From: Hyparrhenia diplandra
Taxonomy: Eukaryota; Streptophyta; Magnoliopsida; Poales; Poaceae
DNA length: 64,000 nucleotides
Reading direction: 5' to 3'
Assembly (NCBI GenBank): GCA_015847255.1
Contig: JADLZK010008221.1
Location: forward strand, 62,001 to 126,000
Of this stretch, positions 25,601 through 36,100 are shown one piece after another. Position 1 is the stretch's first letter; the number at the start of each line of letters is the position of its first letter. Made by a program: the position numbers and the translations under genes. A model generated the notes under the pieces. That model did not search any database and was not told the origin of the DNA. It was given only the letters and a program-made list of their open reading frames with translations.

Positions 25601-27345
25601 TGCCTACGATTATTCATATATTTACTTGACTCACAAAACTGAATTTTAAATATGTTATTACATGCTTTTTTTATATTTATCTTTTGCTAGGCCTAGAGTT
25701 GTTCAGATCAAAAAGAACTGGGTGGATCACAAGACATTCGGTCTATCCATGCAAGTCTATGGTAAAGTGTCATCATATGTCATTGATGTAATGGGTAGAG
25801 CTGTGTTGACTGAGGAATTTGAAAAGAACAAAGTGAATCTATTGTCAACTTCTTATTGGTACGTACATATTGTCCAAACTGAGAAAGGAGTATGTTTTTT
25901 TTTTTCCTAATTAGCTTTTGTAGACAATGCCATATTTTTATTTATTTAAATTCTCTTGTTGTTTCTTATGCACTTTTTTTTTATGTAGAAATTGCTCCAG
26001 AGGAAGGATGCTGATTCTCAATCTTTGTCAAAGCATTTCATAGCACCAAATCAAGGTTACAGGCTAGATGCAATGTCTATGGTAATGTTGATGATAACTT
26101 ATTTTTCTTTCATGTAACAACTAGTTAATATAGACCTAACAAACTAACTAATAGTTTTTCTTTTCCTTTGTGTGTGTGTTTACACGAGGTGTTCATCCCT
26201 CGTATTCTATGATCAGTATTGGTACCTTGTAGTTGCAAATTTTAGAAATAAAAAATTTGAAGTATTGATCCCTAATCACTGTTTGAAGAAGTTGAAAGTG
26301 ATGCGTAGACCTGTCATTCTGAATTTTAAGAGATTGTTCAACTATACATGCCCACATAGCGCAGACAAGTTCACATTTGGGAAATGGAAAGCGTGTATCG
26401 TTCGCTGACTAATACACAAAACCGCCATTGCGTTATTCTATAATCTTTTTGGTTCAAATTTGCTCACAACATTAGTTCTTTGAACAAATTTAACTTTTTT
26501 TTTTTTCCTTTTTCACCCAAACACAGTTTGTGATAGTGGAATCTTTGTGATGAAACTAATGCAAAGCCATGATGGTGAGAGCCAACACCTATTCAAACCG
26601 GTAACTATCGGACCACACCCGAAGTCCTGCTTTTTTTCCCATATCTTCACTTTCTTCGAAAAACACCATTTTTTGTTTTTCATATTTGTAACTATTTTCT
26701 TTTTAATAGGAGGAAGCAAAACCATTACGAGAGTCTTTGTCATATTATTTCTTGACTCACCCATACAATGACAAATTCGATTCTCCGGTTGATATCAAGA
26801 AGATATTATCAATTCGGGTGAGTTATCTTTTAAAAAGGCTATCATATTAACTCTTTTTAACTATTTACGTGCTAGTTTTCATTGATTGGTTTTCTATGTG
26901 CTCGTAATCGGTGAACATCTTTAAAAGATATCATAGTTTAATTAGTAGATCCCGACAAATTGACAAACATTTTGTTCACGATATTGATGTGGTGAGGACT
27001 AGAGCCAATTTACATTGTCGACATTGCTTTTTGAGTAGTGAGGGAGGTGTAGAGGAGAGGATAGGATACTGGGAGAAGTATAGAGAAATGGAAATAGCTG
27101 TGCCACTTCGTTTTGGCTTTTGTTTATTTTCTTCCCCTCTCTTTCATCCGAACTTCGTACATATTGAGCTTTTAGTTTTAAAACTTTTTAGGAAATGTGC
27201 TTTTTGATGTACAATGGCCCATTTAATTATTTTTTTTTGATTCACATTTATTTGATTGTTTGACTAGTCCATTTCGACATTATTTTTTTTTAGGGTGTGC
27301 AACGGAACGCCTCCTACTGCGAGAACAAGTTGATCTATTAGGTAC
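22699..27345 (+). pseudogene. Ulp1-type transposon-borne gene, copy 2
   Basis: Multi-exon remnant. Exon 1 is probably MDSKIVSSSMKQKHTFEEH (ATG near 22,696-22,700), ending at a GTAAGA donor near 22,769. The N-terminal domain runs 22,912-24,200: LARHFDVKSRSIQLFDGSK, VFGIPTGGRAI, TINELKALLSPDLVGDKF, later LPVVPDHWIPNVF. A linker with internal repeats follows to 25,550. The protease exons are WVDHKTFGLSMQVYG (25,720), then DQYWYLVVANFRNKKFEVL (26,211-26,267), CDSGIFVMKLMQS (26,529-26,567) and LRESLSYYFLTHPYNDKF (26,722-26,775) with a GTGAGT donor. A last short exon ends at a TAG near 27,345. Compared with copy 1, the catalytic His is Tyr (TAT 26,217-26,219) and the C-x-Cys-Gly cysteine is Ser (AGT 26,535-26,537). 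At least one frameshift lies in the N-terminal part (about 23,100-23,120). It is therefore unlikely to be an active protease. Confidence 0.65.
24800..25120 (+). repeat. Coding minisatellite in linker of Ulp1-type copy 2
   Basis: The words AATGGTGATTCAT (24,944 and about 25,082) and AATGGCGATTCAT (about 24,804), followed each time by related sequence (ACTCATATTG-CAATT, GACAA-T-TAAAGAATG), give a repeat of roughly 138-140 bases in three degenerate copies. A 138-base unit would encode 46 residues, so the length could preserve the frame, although the present copies contain stops. Confidence 0.55.
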
Positions 27346-28660
27346 ACATTACGGCCAGTCTTGGAATGACGGTTTAATTGGATGGTTCTATATTTCTAAG
27401 TACCCCTAAATGCTTAGAATTTGAAATGTGTAGCGCATTAGCATAACACATTTGTTAAGGTTTACACCCAAATTGACAGTGGTGTTAAGTTTGTGTGAAA
27501 AGGTTTGCACCCAAGTGAAGTATTATGCATCCCAATTTTTTTTTTCAAAACGTGTGATGCGAGTTAAAGTGACCACTTCATAAGGTTTCTTAAAGTTTAT
27601 AATTCAATAGTTTCAAATATTTTTAAATTTCTGTATAAACTCATAAACCTATGAGGACATAGTTCATAATTTAGTGGTTACCTTTCTTCTCGGTTTTAGG
27701 GTTGCCTCCGGGCTAGGCATTTATGTTTTTCAGGTTGGCTATAATGGGGACACTTTGTAGTCCGCATGACACTACTGCAGCAGTGCTCATGTTATGGTGG
27801 TTCGACTTTTATTTGGCATGAGCATAACACCACCGTTAAGACTAATAGCTATCCCAATGGGCTATATTCATGATAAGACTTAGTGAACTTCACATTGGGG
27901 CCATTTTGTTGATCATATTGAGTTGTTGTTGGCATCTTTCATTAAGCAATACATTAGGTCATATGGCCGAGCAACATGGCCGCATTCTACTTGGTTCGAT
28001 TGCCTTGACATGGGCACATTCAGGATTTATTAAGACTACGTTTGCTCCATGAGCCTATGTTTATAAAAAAAAAAAAAGCGTGAAATGCTTTTTTGGGTGA
28101 CAATTACGTTTTTTACATGGGTGATTGCAGATATCCTTGATAAAGCAATACCTTTGTAACATGCCTGAATGGTACATACCATTGCAAAATGGTTGCCTTA
28201 CAGGATATGTCATTGCATTTTGGAACCTCTTTAATTTTGACCTTTGATTCTTGGATTGCTTAACCACCAACTGCCCTAGTCATATCTCTTTCATTGGGCT
28301 ATTCAAGTTTTTGATTTGGTGAATAGTTCTTACTTAGCTATGGCCTATGAGTATTAGTTGTCAGTTCACCATTTTCACATTAGTAGAACGGTTATGCAGT
28401 CATCACCTTACCATGTTGGGAAACAAATAGAGAGCCTATACCTCGAAAAATTGTTATATTAATAGCGGATAACCATGCATCGGTGTGCTTTTACACATTG
28501 CCGTCTTTTTTTGTTTGTGTTATGTCATTTTTAATACATGCGTGGTCGAGGCCATATTAACTGTGAAAATAATTAAAATAAATGCGAAACGGACTATGAA
28601 ATGCATGAGTAGTGTAAACTTGAAACTATAGTATGAAGTTTATAATATAGGCTCATAAAC
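27346..28660. repeat. AT-rich DNA with a repeated 115-bp segment
   Basis: The segment 27,568-27,690 (AGTGACCACTTC, then AAGTTTATAATTCAATAG and TTTCAAATATTTTTAAAT, ending TTCATAATTTAGTGGTT) recurs at 28,673-28,785 with only a few differences. Between them is AT-rich DNA without a recognisable gene; short frames at 27,870-28,270 look spurious. Confidence 0.7.
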
Positions 28661-29290
28661 CTTAAAGTGACCACTTCTTAAGGTTTACTAAAGTTTATAA
28701 TTCAATAGTTTCAAATATTTTTAAATTTCTCGTATAAACTCATAAACCTATAAGGACAAAGTTCATAATTTAGTGGTTCAAAGTTTTACAACCACGGTAA
28801 AAAAGTTTTAATTTATAAACCAATGAGTACAAAGTTTTAACTTTGTAGTACAAAGTTTTAACTTTGTAGTTCAAAGTTTTTGGAACTATAGTATAAAGTT
28901 TATAATTTCATTGTTTAAAGTTTAATATAATTGTTGTGTAAATTTATAAACCAATGAGTACAAAGTTTCTAGCTTGGTAGTTCAAAGTTTTTTTTAACTA
29001 TAGTACAAAGTTTATGATTTCATAGTTTTAAAGTTTAATATAATTGTTGTGTAAATTTATAAACCAATGAGTACAAAGTTTCTAACTTGGTAGTTCAAAG
29101 TTTTTTGAACTTTAGTACAAAGTTTATGATTTCATGGTTTAAAGTTTAATATAATTGTTGTGTAAATTTATAAACCAACGAGTACAAAGTTTATAATTTG
29201 GTACTTCAAAGTTTTATAACTATAGTATGAAGTTTATGATTTGATAGTAAAAGTTCCAACATACTAGTGTGAAGTTTTCAACCCACTCAT
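28661..29290 (+). repeat. CAAAGTTT tandem repeat field, about 112-bp unit
   Basis: Three neighbouring copies start with TTTAATATAATTGTTGTG at 28,921, about 29,034 and about 29,145, each followed by TAAATTTATAAACCAA and GAGTACAAAGTTT. A partial copy precedes them near 28,809. The motif is the reverse complement of the AAACTTTG field at 8.5-9.05 kb. Confidence 0.85.
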
Positions 29291-29820
29291 ACATGTTGTA
29301 TATACAAATCAAAATTTGATATAAGTCTATACTTTAATAATGAAATTTCCTCTTTTTTTTTTCAGGAATTTTCATTATTTTTCAAGTCTTGAAAAAAAAC
29401 AGGAGCAACATCTTTTTACCTTTTGGTTGTATGCTTTTTTCGGGAGATACAAAGTTGTCACATTTTCTTTTTATTTGTAGCACTTTTTTTTATCACTGTA
29501 TAATTGTATTTGGGAGATTCAAACGCTTTTGCACTTTAACTTTCATATGGATGTGAAACCATCCCCGCCCTTTTATTTTTCCCACAAACCATTTGTCCCT
29601 AAAGCGAGAAAATTTTTAGCGTGTTGGAAATTAATTGTTGTGGCCCAAATAATGGTTGACATGAGAATTTAGAAAAACGGGCAAAAAAAAAACTTGACAT
29701 GAGAAATGAGAAATTAAGAACTTGGCCCATCGGCCCCGACCGGAGAAATTGAGAGCTGGGTTCAGGTGATTTTAGATCTTGGGCCGCGTGCTGCTTCATT
29801 TGCTACTGCTAGCGTGTGCG
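29291..29820. other. AT-rich spacer changing to balanced DNA
   Basis: T-rich spacer up to about 29,640, then more balanced sequence with GGCCCA words. No gene, RNA or repeat boundary recognised. The CAAAGTTT field ends here, so a transposon end may lie in this interval, but no terminal inverted repeat or target duplication was found by eye. Confidence 0.4.
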
Positions 29821-29825
29821 ATATA

Positions 29826-29940
29826 TGTAACGCCGCTTGCGGCGCCGCTATATGTCTGAGCGCCGCGCGCGGCGCCGCTAAAAGCGTATTTCAATGCTTG
29901 GCGTCTTGCAAGATCCCCGGGCGGCGCGCGCGCGCGGGGA
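29826..29940. repeat. GC-rich palindromic patch with 30-bp repeat
   Basis: Two copies of a CGCCGC..GGCGCCGCTA word lie 30 bases apart (29,831-29,850 and 29,861-29,880). The second contains the perfect 16-base palindrome at 29,860-29,875 (GCGCCGCGCGCGGCGC). Another GC run, GGCGGCGCGCGCGCGCGGGG, ends the patch. It lies at the 3' side of the LURP-like pseudogene. Confidence 0.7.
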
Positions 29941-30029
29941 GTAACGCCTTATGGCAGCTACATCAACGTTGCAGCTGCCTACTGCTACACCGACCATGTC
30001 CTGCTGGGCCAACAGGGACGAGGGCGACG

Positions 30030-30687
30030 ACCGGCGCGCTGACGACCGGCCTCCGGCGAACATCTCGTCGAGGCGATGACGATGCCCATGGCGGCGTCGC
30101 GCCGGCGTGGTCTACCACGAGCCGAACACGCCGCCCCGAGCCCCCCAAGGGCTCCCTTCCGCGAACCTCGGCCACCACGACGTCCCTGTGCGCGTGGTCC
30201 CCGCACGACGCAGGCCCGCCGCCCGTACGAGCCCTCCACCACGCACGATGAGGAGGAGACTTGTAACGGCGTCACGTAGGGCCACCGCCAGCCGACGAAG
30301 ACGACGCCCTGCGGCGGACGAGGAGCGGCTTCCTGGTGGTTGGGTCCGCCGGCATCAGCGGTGGCGTCGCCGTGAGATGAATGACCTTGATGCTGCGCCA
30401 TCACGCCGAGCCTCCTCTTGCGACGGGACGGTGAGGAGCGGGCTGCCCGTGGCGTCCATGAGCACGACTCGAGCCTTGGCGGCCGGGAGGCGTCGTAGGA
30501 GTCGACGCGGAAGGCGCAGGTCGCCTCGGGCGTCGTAGACGGTGAAGCCATCGCAGTTGAAGAGCAGCGACCTGCGCCACACCGTCAGCACCACCGTGGG
30601 ATTCTCCTCCTCGTCGGCGCCGCCGCTGCCTGTGACCACCGTGACTGGGTCGGCGGCACCGTTGGGGTGCACCTTCGTCTTGGGCAT
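30030..30687 (-). pseudogene. LURP-one-related (LOR, Tubby-like C-terminal) pseudogene
   Basis: Starts at ATG 30,687 (MPKTKVHPN). The first 59 or so residues are in one frame and contain LTVWRRSLLFNCDGFTVYDA, the hallmark opening of plant LURP-one-related proteins. The expected next strand, AFRVDSYDA, is in another frame, and the frame then returns for ARVVLMDATGSPLLTV, so one extra and one missing base nearly cancel. The next piece, RRKRRLGVMAQHQ, is out of frame again. Further down EGSYGRRACVVR and AMGIVIA-x-DEMF-like pieces lie in different frames. LOR proteins are beta-barrel proteins linked to pathogen-induced expression in Arabidopsis (LURP1); what this one did is unknown. At least four small indels mean a pseudogene or poor assembly. 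A TATA box lies 90 bases upstream. Confidence 0.75.
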
Positions 30688-30776
30688 TTTTCTTGTCGAT
30701 CTTATGGTGGCCTCTTGGTGCTTGTTGTGTATGGGTATGGCGGAGTTTGTTGTCAAGTGATTTGGCTTGATGGCTG

Positions 30777-30785
30777 GTTTATAGC
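30777..30785 (-). promoter_or_regulatory. TATA box of the LURP-like gene
   Basis: On the minus strand this reads CTATAAACC, about 90 bases upstream of the ATG at 30,687, giving a predicted 5' leader of about 60 bases. GGGCC site-II-like words lie further upstream, partly inside the duplicated 30,843-31,190 segment. Confidence 0.55.
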
Positions 30786-30842
30786 AAGGAATTGTTGTCT
30801 TTGGCACGCTGGCCCAGGGCCCTTCCGGCATCATGTCAACAG

Positions 30843-31190
30843 AGCATCGCACTCGTACGTCAATCTCCGATAAATTGTTTCGATGCATTTTGTTGATTCA
30901 GTTCAGTGTGTTGTATGAGAAAAATGATGGTATCGTATTGTGGTAACTACATTGTCTGAAAAAAATTGCTTTGTTTGTTTCAAGAATACTAGGTGACAAG
31001 GCAGATTGGAGTGATTTCTTTTTTTCAAGCATTGATTGATTTTTTTTTTTTTTTTTTTTTGTATGTATGCATGGGGAGATAGAAGCTGGGAATAGGCCCA
31101 GGGACTTTCGACTAGCACTGGTTTGGCCCATAAAACTTCAATTTGGTCCGTGCCAGCCCACTTATTAATGTTAACGGACCCAACCAAGAG
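30843..31190 (+). repeat. Direct duplication flanking a long-TIR element, left copy
   Basis: Begins AGAGCATCGCAC-CGTACGTC and ends CCAAxAGAAG. The same sequence, in the same order and orientation, is at 37,617-37,947 (shared words include GATGCATTTTGTTGATTCAG, GTGGTAACTACATTGTCT, CCCACTTATTAATGTTAAC). The left copy has a longer T run (about 31,039-31,060). It lies directly upstream of the LURP-like gene and probably contains its promoter. Confidence 0.9.
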
Positions 31191-31194
31191 AAGA

Positions 31195-31385
31195 TGCAAA
31201 AAGTCAACTTTTAATCCTTCAACTTTCACTTAAAGTTCATTTTGGTCCCTCAGTTCTAAAATCAGACAAAGCCCCTCAACTTTTGAAACCATGTAGATTT
31301 TCGTCCCTTGGCTGTTTTGTCCAGTGGTTTTGCTACAGTAACGCCCCGAGAGTTTGCTACTGTGGTTTCATTTTCCCCTTTTCTT
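31195..31385 (+). repeat. Left terminal inverted repeat
   Basis: Pairs with 37,390-37,579. Similarity is high near the middle (CCCCTCAACTTTTGAAACC in this strand) with indels toward the outer third. Confidence 0.75.
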
Positions 31386-31394
31386 ATTTATTTT

Positions 31395-31745
31395 TGCTAA
31401 ATCTTAAAAAAATCATAATAAATCATAGAAAATTCATAAAATAGAAAATATAATTTTGTTGGACTTCACATAAGCATATTTACATATAAACATATAATAT
31501 GGTATGCTTTAGTATAAAATTTTTATTATAGCTTTAGATCTATGCCTTTTTATAATTAATTAAAATAATTTATAGTTGTAGTTTCTATAATTATTTTGTT
31601 GGAATAAAGCATACCATATTGTATATCTAATTTATAGATCTACTAATGTGGAGTCCAAAAAAAAATTAGATTGGAGTCCAAAAAAATTAGATTTTCTGTT
31701 TTATGAATTTTTAATGATTTATTATAATTTTTTAAAGATTGAACC
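31395..31745. repeat. AT-rich foldback (MITE-like) next to left TIR
   Basis: Bases 31,403-31,480 (AAATCTTAAAAAAATCATAA, TTCATAAAATAGAAAAT) are nearly the inverted complement of 31,655-31,742. The inner part is also inverted: GGTATGCTTTA near 31,501 pairs with TAAAGCATACC near 31,606. The whole would fold into one hairpin about 345 bases long. It abuts the first Helitron start at 31,749. Confidence 0.7.
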
Positions 31746-31748
31746 GAA

Positions 31749-32843
31749 TCTATACCTACTAATAAAGAGAAAAATTTCCGTCGTCCGGCCTAAATTTTCG
31801 TCCAGCCCACGGGCAAATCACCACGTGGCGGGCGTCGGTCTCTACGAATTGGAAACAGATATTAGAGAGGAACTAGCCGCGAACGGGCGAACGAACGACG
31901 TTGGTCCATCAAATTGGCCTCGAAATTAACAGGCTGGAGGCCCGCCCATCAATCTTTCTCAATAGGCCGCAGCCTCTGGCCCCGTGGTGACTTCGAGAAT
32001 CTCCAGATCTGCCGGCTGCCCAGATCCTTCCGGAGGTGCTCATAGGGGTAGGGTTTATGCGGCGTGTGTTCATAGGGGTGAGTGTGCGTGCGTGTTGTGA
32101 GCGCCTGCGTGTACGTGTAATTCTCAAAAAAAAAAAAAAAAAATCCACCACCTGGTGCGTGCCGCCAAAAGAAAATCAAAGATGAAAATCTAGAATATCT
32201 TCAAAATTATTCCAAACGAAGCCTAGCGTTCACTTGTTGACCGCTAGCCTCACTCACTGAGAAAAAAAAAAAAAAACCTGATCTCCTCTCCGGTCTCCAC
32301 GGGAGAAACAAAAAGAAGTAGCTTGGCCCCTACGAATCCTAAATGATCTCCTCTCCGATAAAAAAACTAATAAAGGGAATATTTCTTTATATTCCTACAA
32401 CCATAAAATAACTAATCAAAATTCATCCCTAAATTAGGAATGCTTGGTCAAAAAAAAATGATAGTATCAATTTTTTTCCGCTATCCATGTGTCCACGTCT
32501 AATAGGACGTTCTGGGAGACCAAGCGTCCCCGTCCGATTAGTGAGGTTCAGTAAAAAAATGTGCTTTGGGGAGTCAGACCTAAGAACCGATGTGCCATTG
32601 AGGCTCATGTAACCATCAAGCTACATGCCCTTTCACACCATCAATGACCCAGCGACAATGAGGCGACCAAGAGACTTGAGAGGGAGACCAAAAACATGTG
32701 AAGCGAGAGGAAGAAGTTGCGGCAGCCGGTAGCGGTGGCCAATGGTGAGGTGCTAAAACAAACGTCGTCGTTATCGGGGAGCAGAAAAGATAATCGCACA
32801 ATAAATTATATATCCCGTTGCAACGCACGGGCATATTTGCTAG
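31749..32843 (+). mobile_element. Helitron H1, non-autonomous
   Basis: Begins TCTATACCTACTAATAAAG after an A, as Helitrons do, and ends with the hairpin CCCGTTGCAACGCACGGG followed by CATATTTGCTAG. No Rep/helicase coding is present. Instead of the expected T after CTAG, the next base begins a truncated second Helitron start (CCTACTAATAAAG). It contains a SINE-like segment at 31,930-32,143. Confidence 0.85.
31930..32143 (+). mobile_element. SINE-like element inside H1
   Basis: Contains GGAGGTGCTCATAGGGGTAG, TTCATAGGGGTGAGTGTGCG and a TGAGCGCCTGCGTG piece, then an A run at 32,127-32,143. This is a sequence seen in dispersed grass short retroposons. A related copy in reverse orientation lies at 39,331-39,475. 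The 5' end and target duplication are unclear. Confidence 0.6.
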
Positions 32844-33132
32844 CCTACTAATAAAGAGAGAAAATTTCCGTCGTCCACCCAAAAATTTCGTCCAGCCTGC
32901 CTGCCCTCCGAATCAAATCAGAGTTCGACGCATATACGCCTTCCCGTCCCGCTACCATGGAGGTCGTCCCGTGAGGATGGAGGCCACGAGCAGCCCTATG
33001 CCGTATCTGTCCCGTAATCTGCCAACGACACTGTATCGGCGGAAATCCAATCCGTATCCAAACCCAAATCGAAATTAAAAGAACTCCAAATCTATACCTA
33101 ATACACATGCCCGAGCTCTGGTTGTTATATTA
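32844..33132 (+). mobile_element. Helitron H2 5' part, truncated start
   Basis: Starts CCTACTAATAAAGAGAGAAA directly after the CTAG of H1 and so lacks the TCTATA. The rest of the 5' region (TTTCCGTCGTCCACCC) matches the other family members. No 3' end of its own can be assigned; it may be an internal relic cut by H3. Confidence 0.6.
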
Positions 33133-36100
33133 TCTATACCTATTAATAAAGCGAAGAAATTTCCGTCGTCCATCCAAAAATTTGGTCCAGCCTTCTAGAA
33201 GTTTTTTTTTTTTTTTTCCGCAAAGAGTCCATCAATTATATAATAAAACAAATTCAGAAAGGAGGCGGAATATGGCGTCATCCAAATCCAAATAAAAAAA
33301 GGAGGCGGCAGGCATGCAGCACCAGCTATCCGGGCGTCCGCTCCACCTGTGGCTGTGGGCCTGTCTGGGCGACGGTGACCGTGACCTTGCCCGCCCGTGC
33401 AGTACGCAAAGCATTCCGCCGTCGTCAGGCAACTTTTGATCGGCCGTGAACCGGGCAACTATATATTGCCATAAAAATGTAATGTATAAAGGGTAGTCGA
33501 ACGTATCTATATACCTATTAATAAAGAAAAAAAAAATTCTGCCAAAAGTTTTTTTTTCACTTTTTTTTTTTCACCTTTTTCCTTCCACCTCTTCCTCCCG
33601 TACTAATTTTCAAGCCCGACACTTTTGTGCCTTTAAATAAATCCTAATAATCCTAAACTAACTCAGTACCAGACGACACACATTATTAAAATCAAGGGCA
33701 GAGACGACAGATATTATCAAAATCAAGTGCAGGAACGACGTCATGTCTCGGGTAATATTATCTCTTCTTTACATAATAAAGATAAAAAAAAAAGTTGTTC
33801 GAACACAGAAAAAGAACAAAAAAATCCAACATTTCTCTCTTCTACACCTAAATAAAATTATAAAGTGATCACTATTTGGTGATGCAAAAATAGAGTGAAA
33901 TGTGCCATGAGTCCTTAAACTTTTCCCCCACCTCTCATCTCGGTCCATGAACTTTTGTTTTGCTCATCCGGGTCAAAAGACTAAAAAAATATATACCAAA
34001 TAAATGCTTAAAAAAAGAAAGATATACCAAATATGTTTATTATCTGACCAAATCTAAATCTCCTATAAGAGAGAGCCCCCACTAGGGGAGTTCTCTTGGC
34101 TACTCATTGGCTAGCTTATGTAGTAACTGAAATCCAAGGAGAAGGATATCATTTAGTCATTACTACGCTGGTCAAGGGGTGGCTGCATGTGTGTATGCAT
34201 TGGTGTTTTATCACGGAGATGCATGGGAGGCTGAGTGCTCTTTCGTGTGTGCATGCATTGGTGTTTTATCGCATGGCCAGTCAATAATAGAGGTATTAAT
34301 TGGCACTTTGGTCTCCAATCTCCCTTCGTGCGCCACTTACCGGAGGGAGTAAATGAGAACACGAAGTGTCCACTCAATGTTGCATGCACTCCTACATCTT
34401 CCCTGCCATCACGCGCTCCTATATATATATTGACGGGATCGGCTGGACGGAGATGCATGGAAGGCTGAGAGCTCTTTCGGAGGTGCATCGGCAGCGCCAT
34501 AGGCGGTGAACGAACAAGACATGGTGATTTGGACATCGGTACCTGGAGTCTGGGCATCGCTCGGGCACCATATGGACAGCGAGGTCCATCGGAATCTGCC
34601 ATGGAAGGGTGCTGCTGGGGTCCTATCGAGACTCGGGAGTGAGCCGTCACAGGTCCGTCGTCGACGAGGTTGACGTGCGCAGGAGATCCACGTCGGTCAC
34701 GCGGTGGAGGTGGACACCGCAGGGAGCCCTGCTAACCTCTGCTGGGCTGCACGTCGATCGGGGCTGCGCCGTGCCTGGCATCGTGTGTCGAGCCTTCGCT
34801 AGGACGCCGGAGAGGGTTAGGCCGGTCACCGTGTCAGCCTCCAGCCACCACCGCAGGACTGTAGACGCGGGGCACGGAGGCCGCCGTAGACGAGATGGTG
34901 CATCCACCGCCGTTGCCTCTGGATGGAGCGCTACTCGCCATCCGCGTGAGGTTAGCGGCCGCCACCACCAGTTGGGAGGACTCGACCCTGCATGTGAGGA
35001 GAGAGAAAGAAATTGGAAAATGAGAGAGGTTGTTAGGGAAGGCAAGGAGCAATAAATGAAATTTACCTCTTTTGATCCTGGTGAAAGGCAACCGTGATTT
35101 AGGAGAGAGAAAGAATTATTGTCAGATAATAATTGAGCCATGCATGTAACTTAATATTTTTAGTTATACTCGGTACAGATAATTTAGTTCAAAAAGCTTA
35201 GCACTTTGGTATTTCAAACTTTCTATAATAAGCACATATATCCCTATCGTGCGAGAAATGATATCATGAAATTTTTCTCTTATGATCGTTGCATTTTTCT
35301 TAATTCCCAAAAAGAACGCTGGCGGGGAGTTCCCCTAGTAAGATACATTATCCGGGCACACCGTTCCTCAACACCACAAATCCAAAGTCGCACTATCTGG
35401 CCAAATACAGACACTATTGGGTAACACACAAATGGGTAATTGAGTACTATCTTGGTTCTCATTTCAAATGAATGATTGATAGCCTTCTTTAATAATTTTA
35501 CTCTCTCTCCGTTGCAACGCACGGGCATATTTGCTAGTATAGATATAATAACAAGACCGAAGTTCTAGCATCCGCGATCATTGTGGTGTACAAGCGGACG
35601 CAAACAACCATTGGCTTCGGTCGTCGCTGCGGAAGACGGACACGCCGGGCGCGGCGTACGATGCATAGTGGGCATGGGGTTCACGAGCGGCCCTCGATGG
35701 ACAAGCCCCGCACCTCCATCCCTCTCCTAGCACGGAGGCTCACCGCACGCGAGCTCAGCTTTCATTGTGACGAGGACAACAGCGGGCGGCACGGAAGATC
35801 TTCGGGCGGCGCTTGAGAGGACCCAAGACGGCGGTAGTGGGCGAGGGGATCATTCAGTCACCACGGTGTGGCGACGAGCGCGGGGTGATGGGCGCCAACA
35901 GCTCGAGCGGAGGCGATGGTCGGCATGAGATCGGGCGGCCGGGCCACGACAGGATGAGGCGACCGTGGGGCTAGCTTGAGCTCCACCTGAAGTTCCCCGC
36001 TGAGCTGGGCACCAGCGTGGAGCTTCTCAACAGAACAGAGCGTGCAACCTCGGGCCGGCTCGCTTATCGGGCGGAGGTGTTGCCGCTGGGCGGGCAAAAA

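Noticed and set aside
29985..30551. Overlapping long frames on both strands in the GC-rich LURP region as separate genes
   Set aside because: They are shadows of one LOR-type coding region with frame changes. Only the minus-strand pieces match the family.
32616..32882. Short frame overlapping the Helitron end as a gene
   Set aside because: It crosses the Helitron 3' hairpin and has no recognisable motif.
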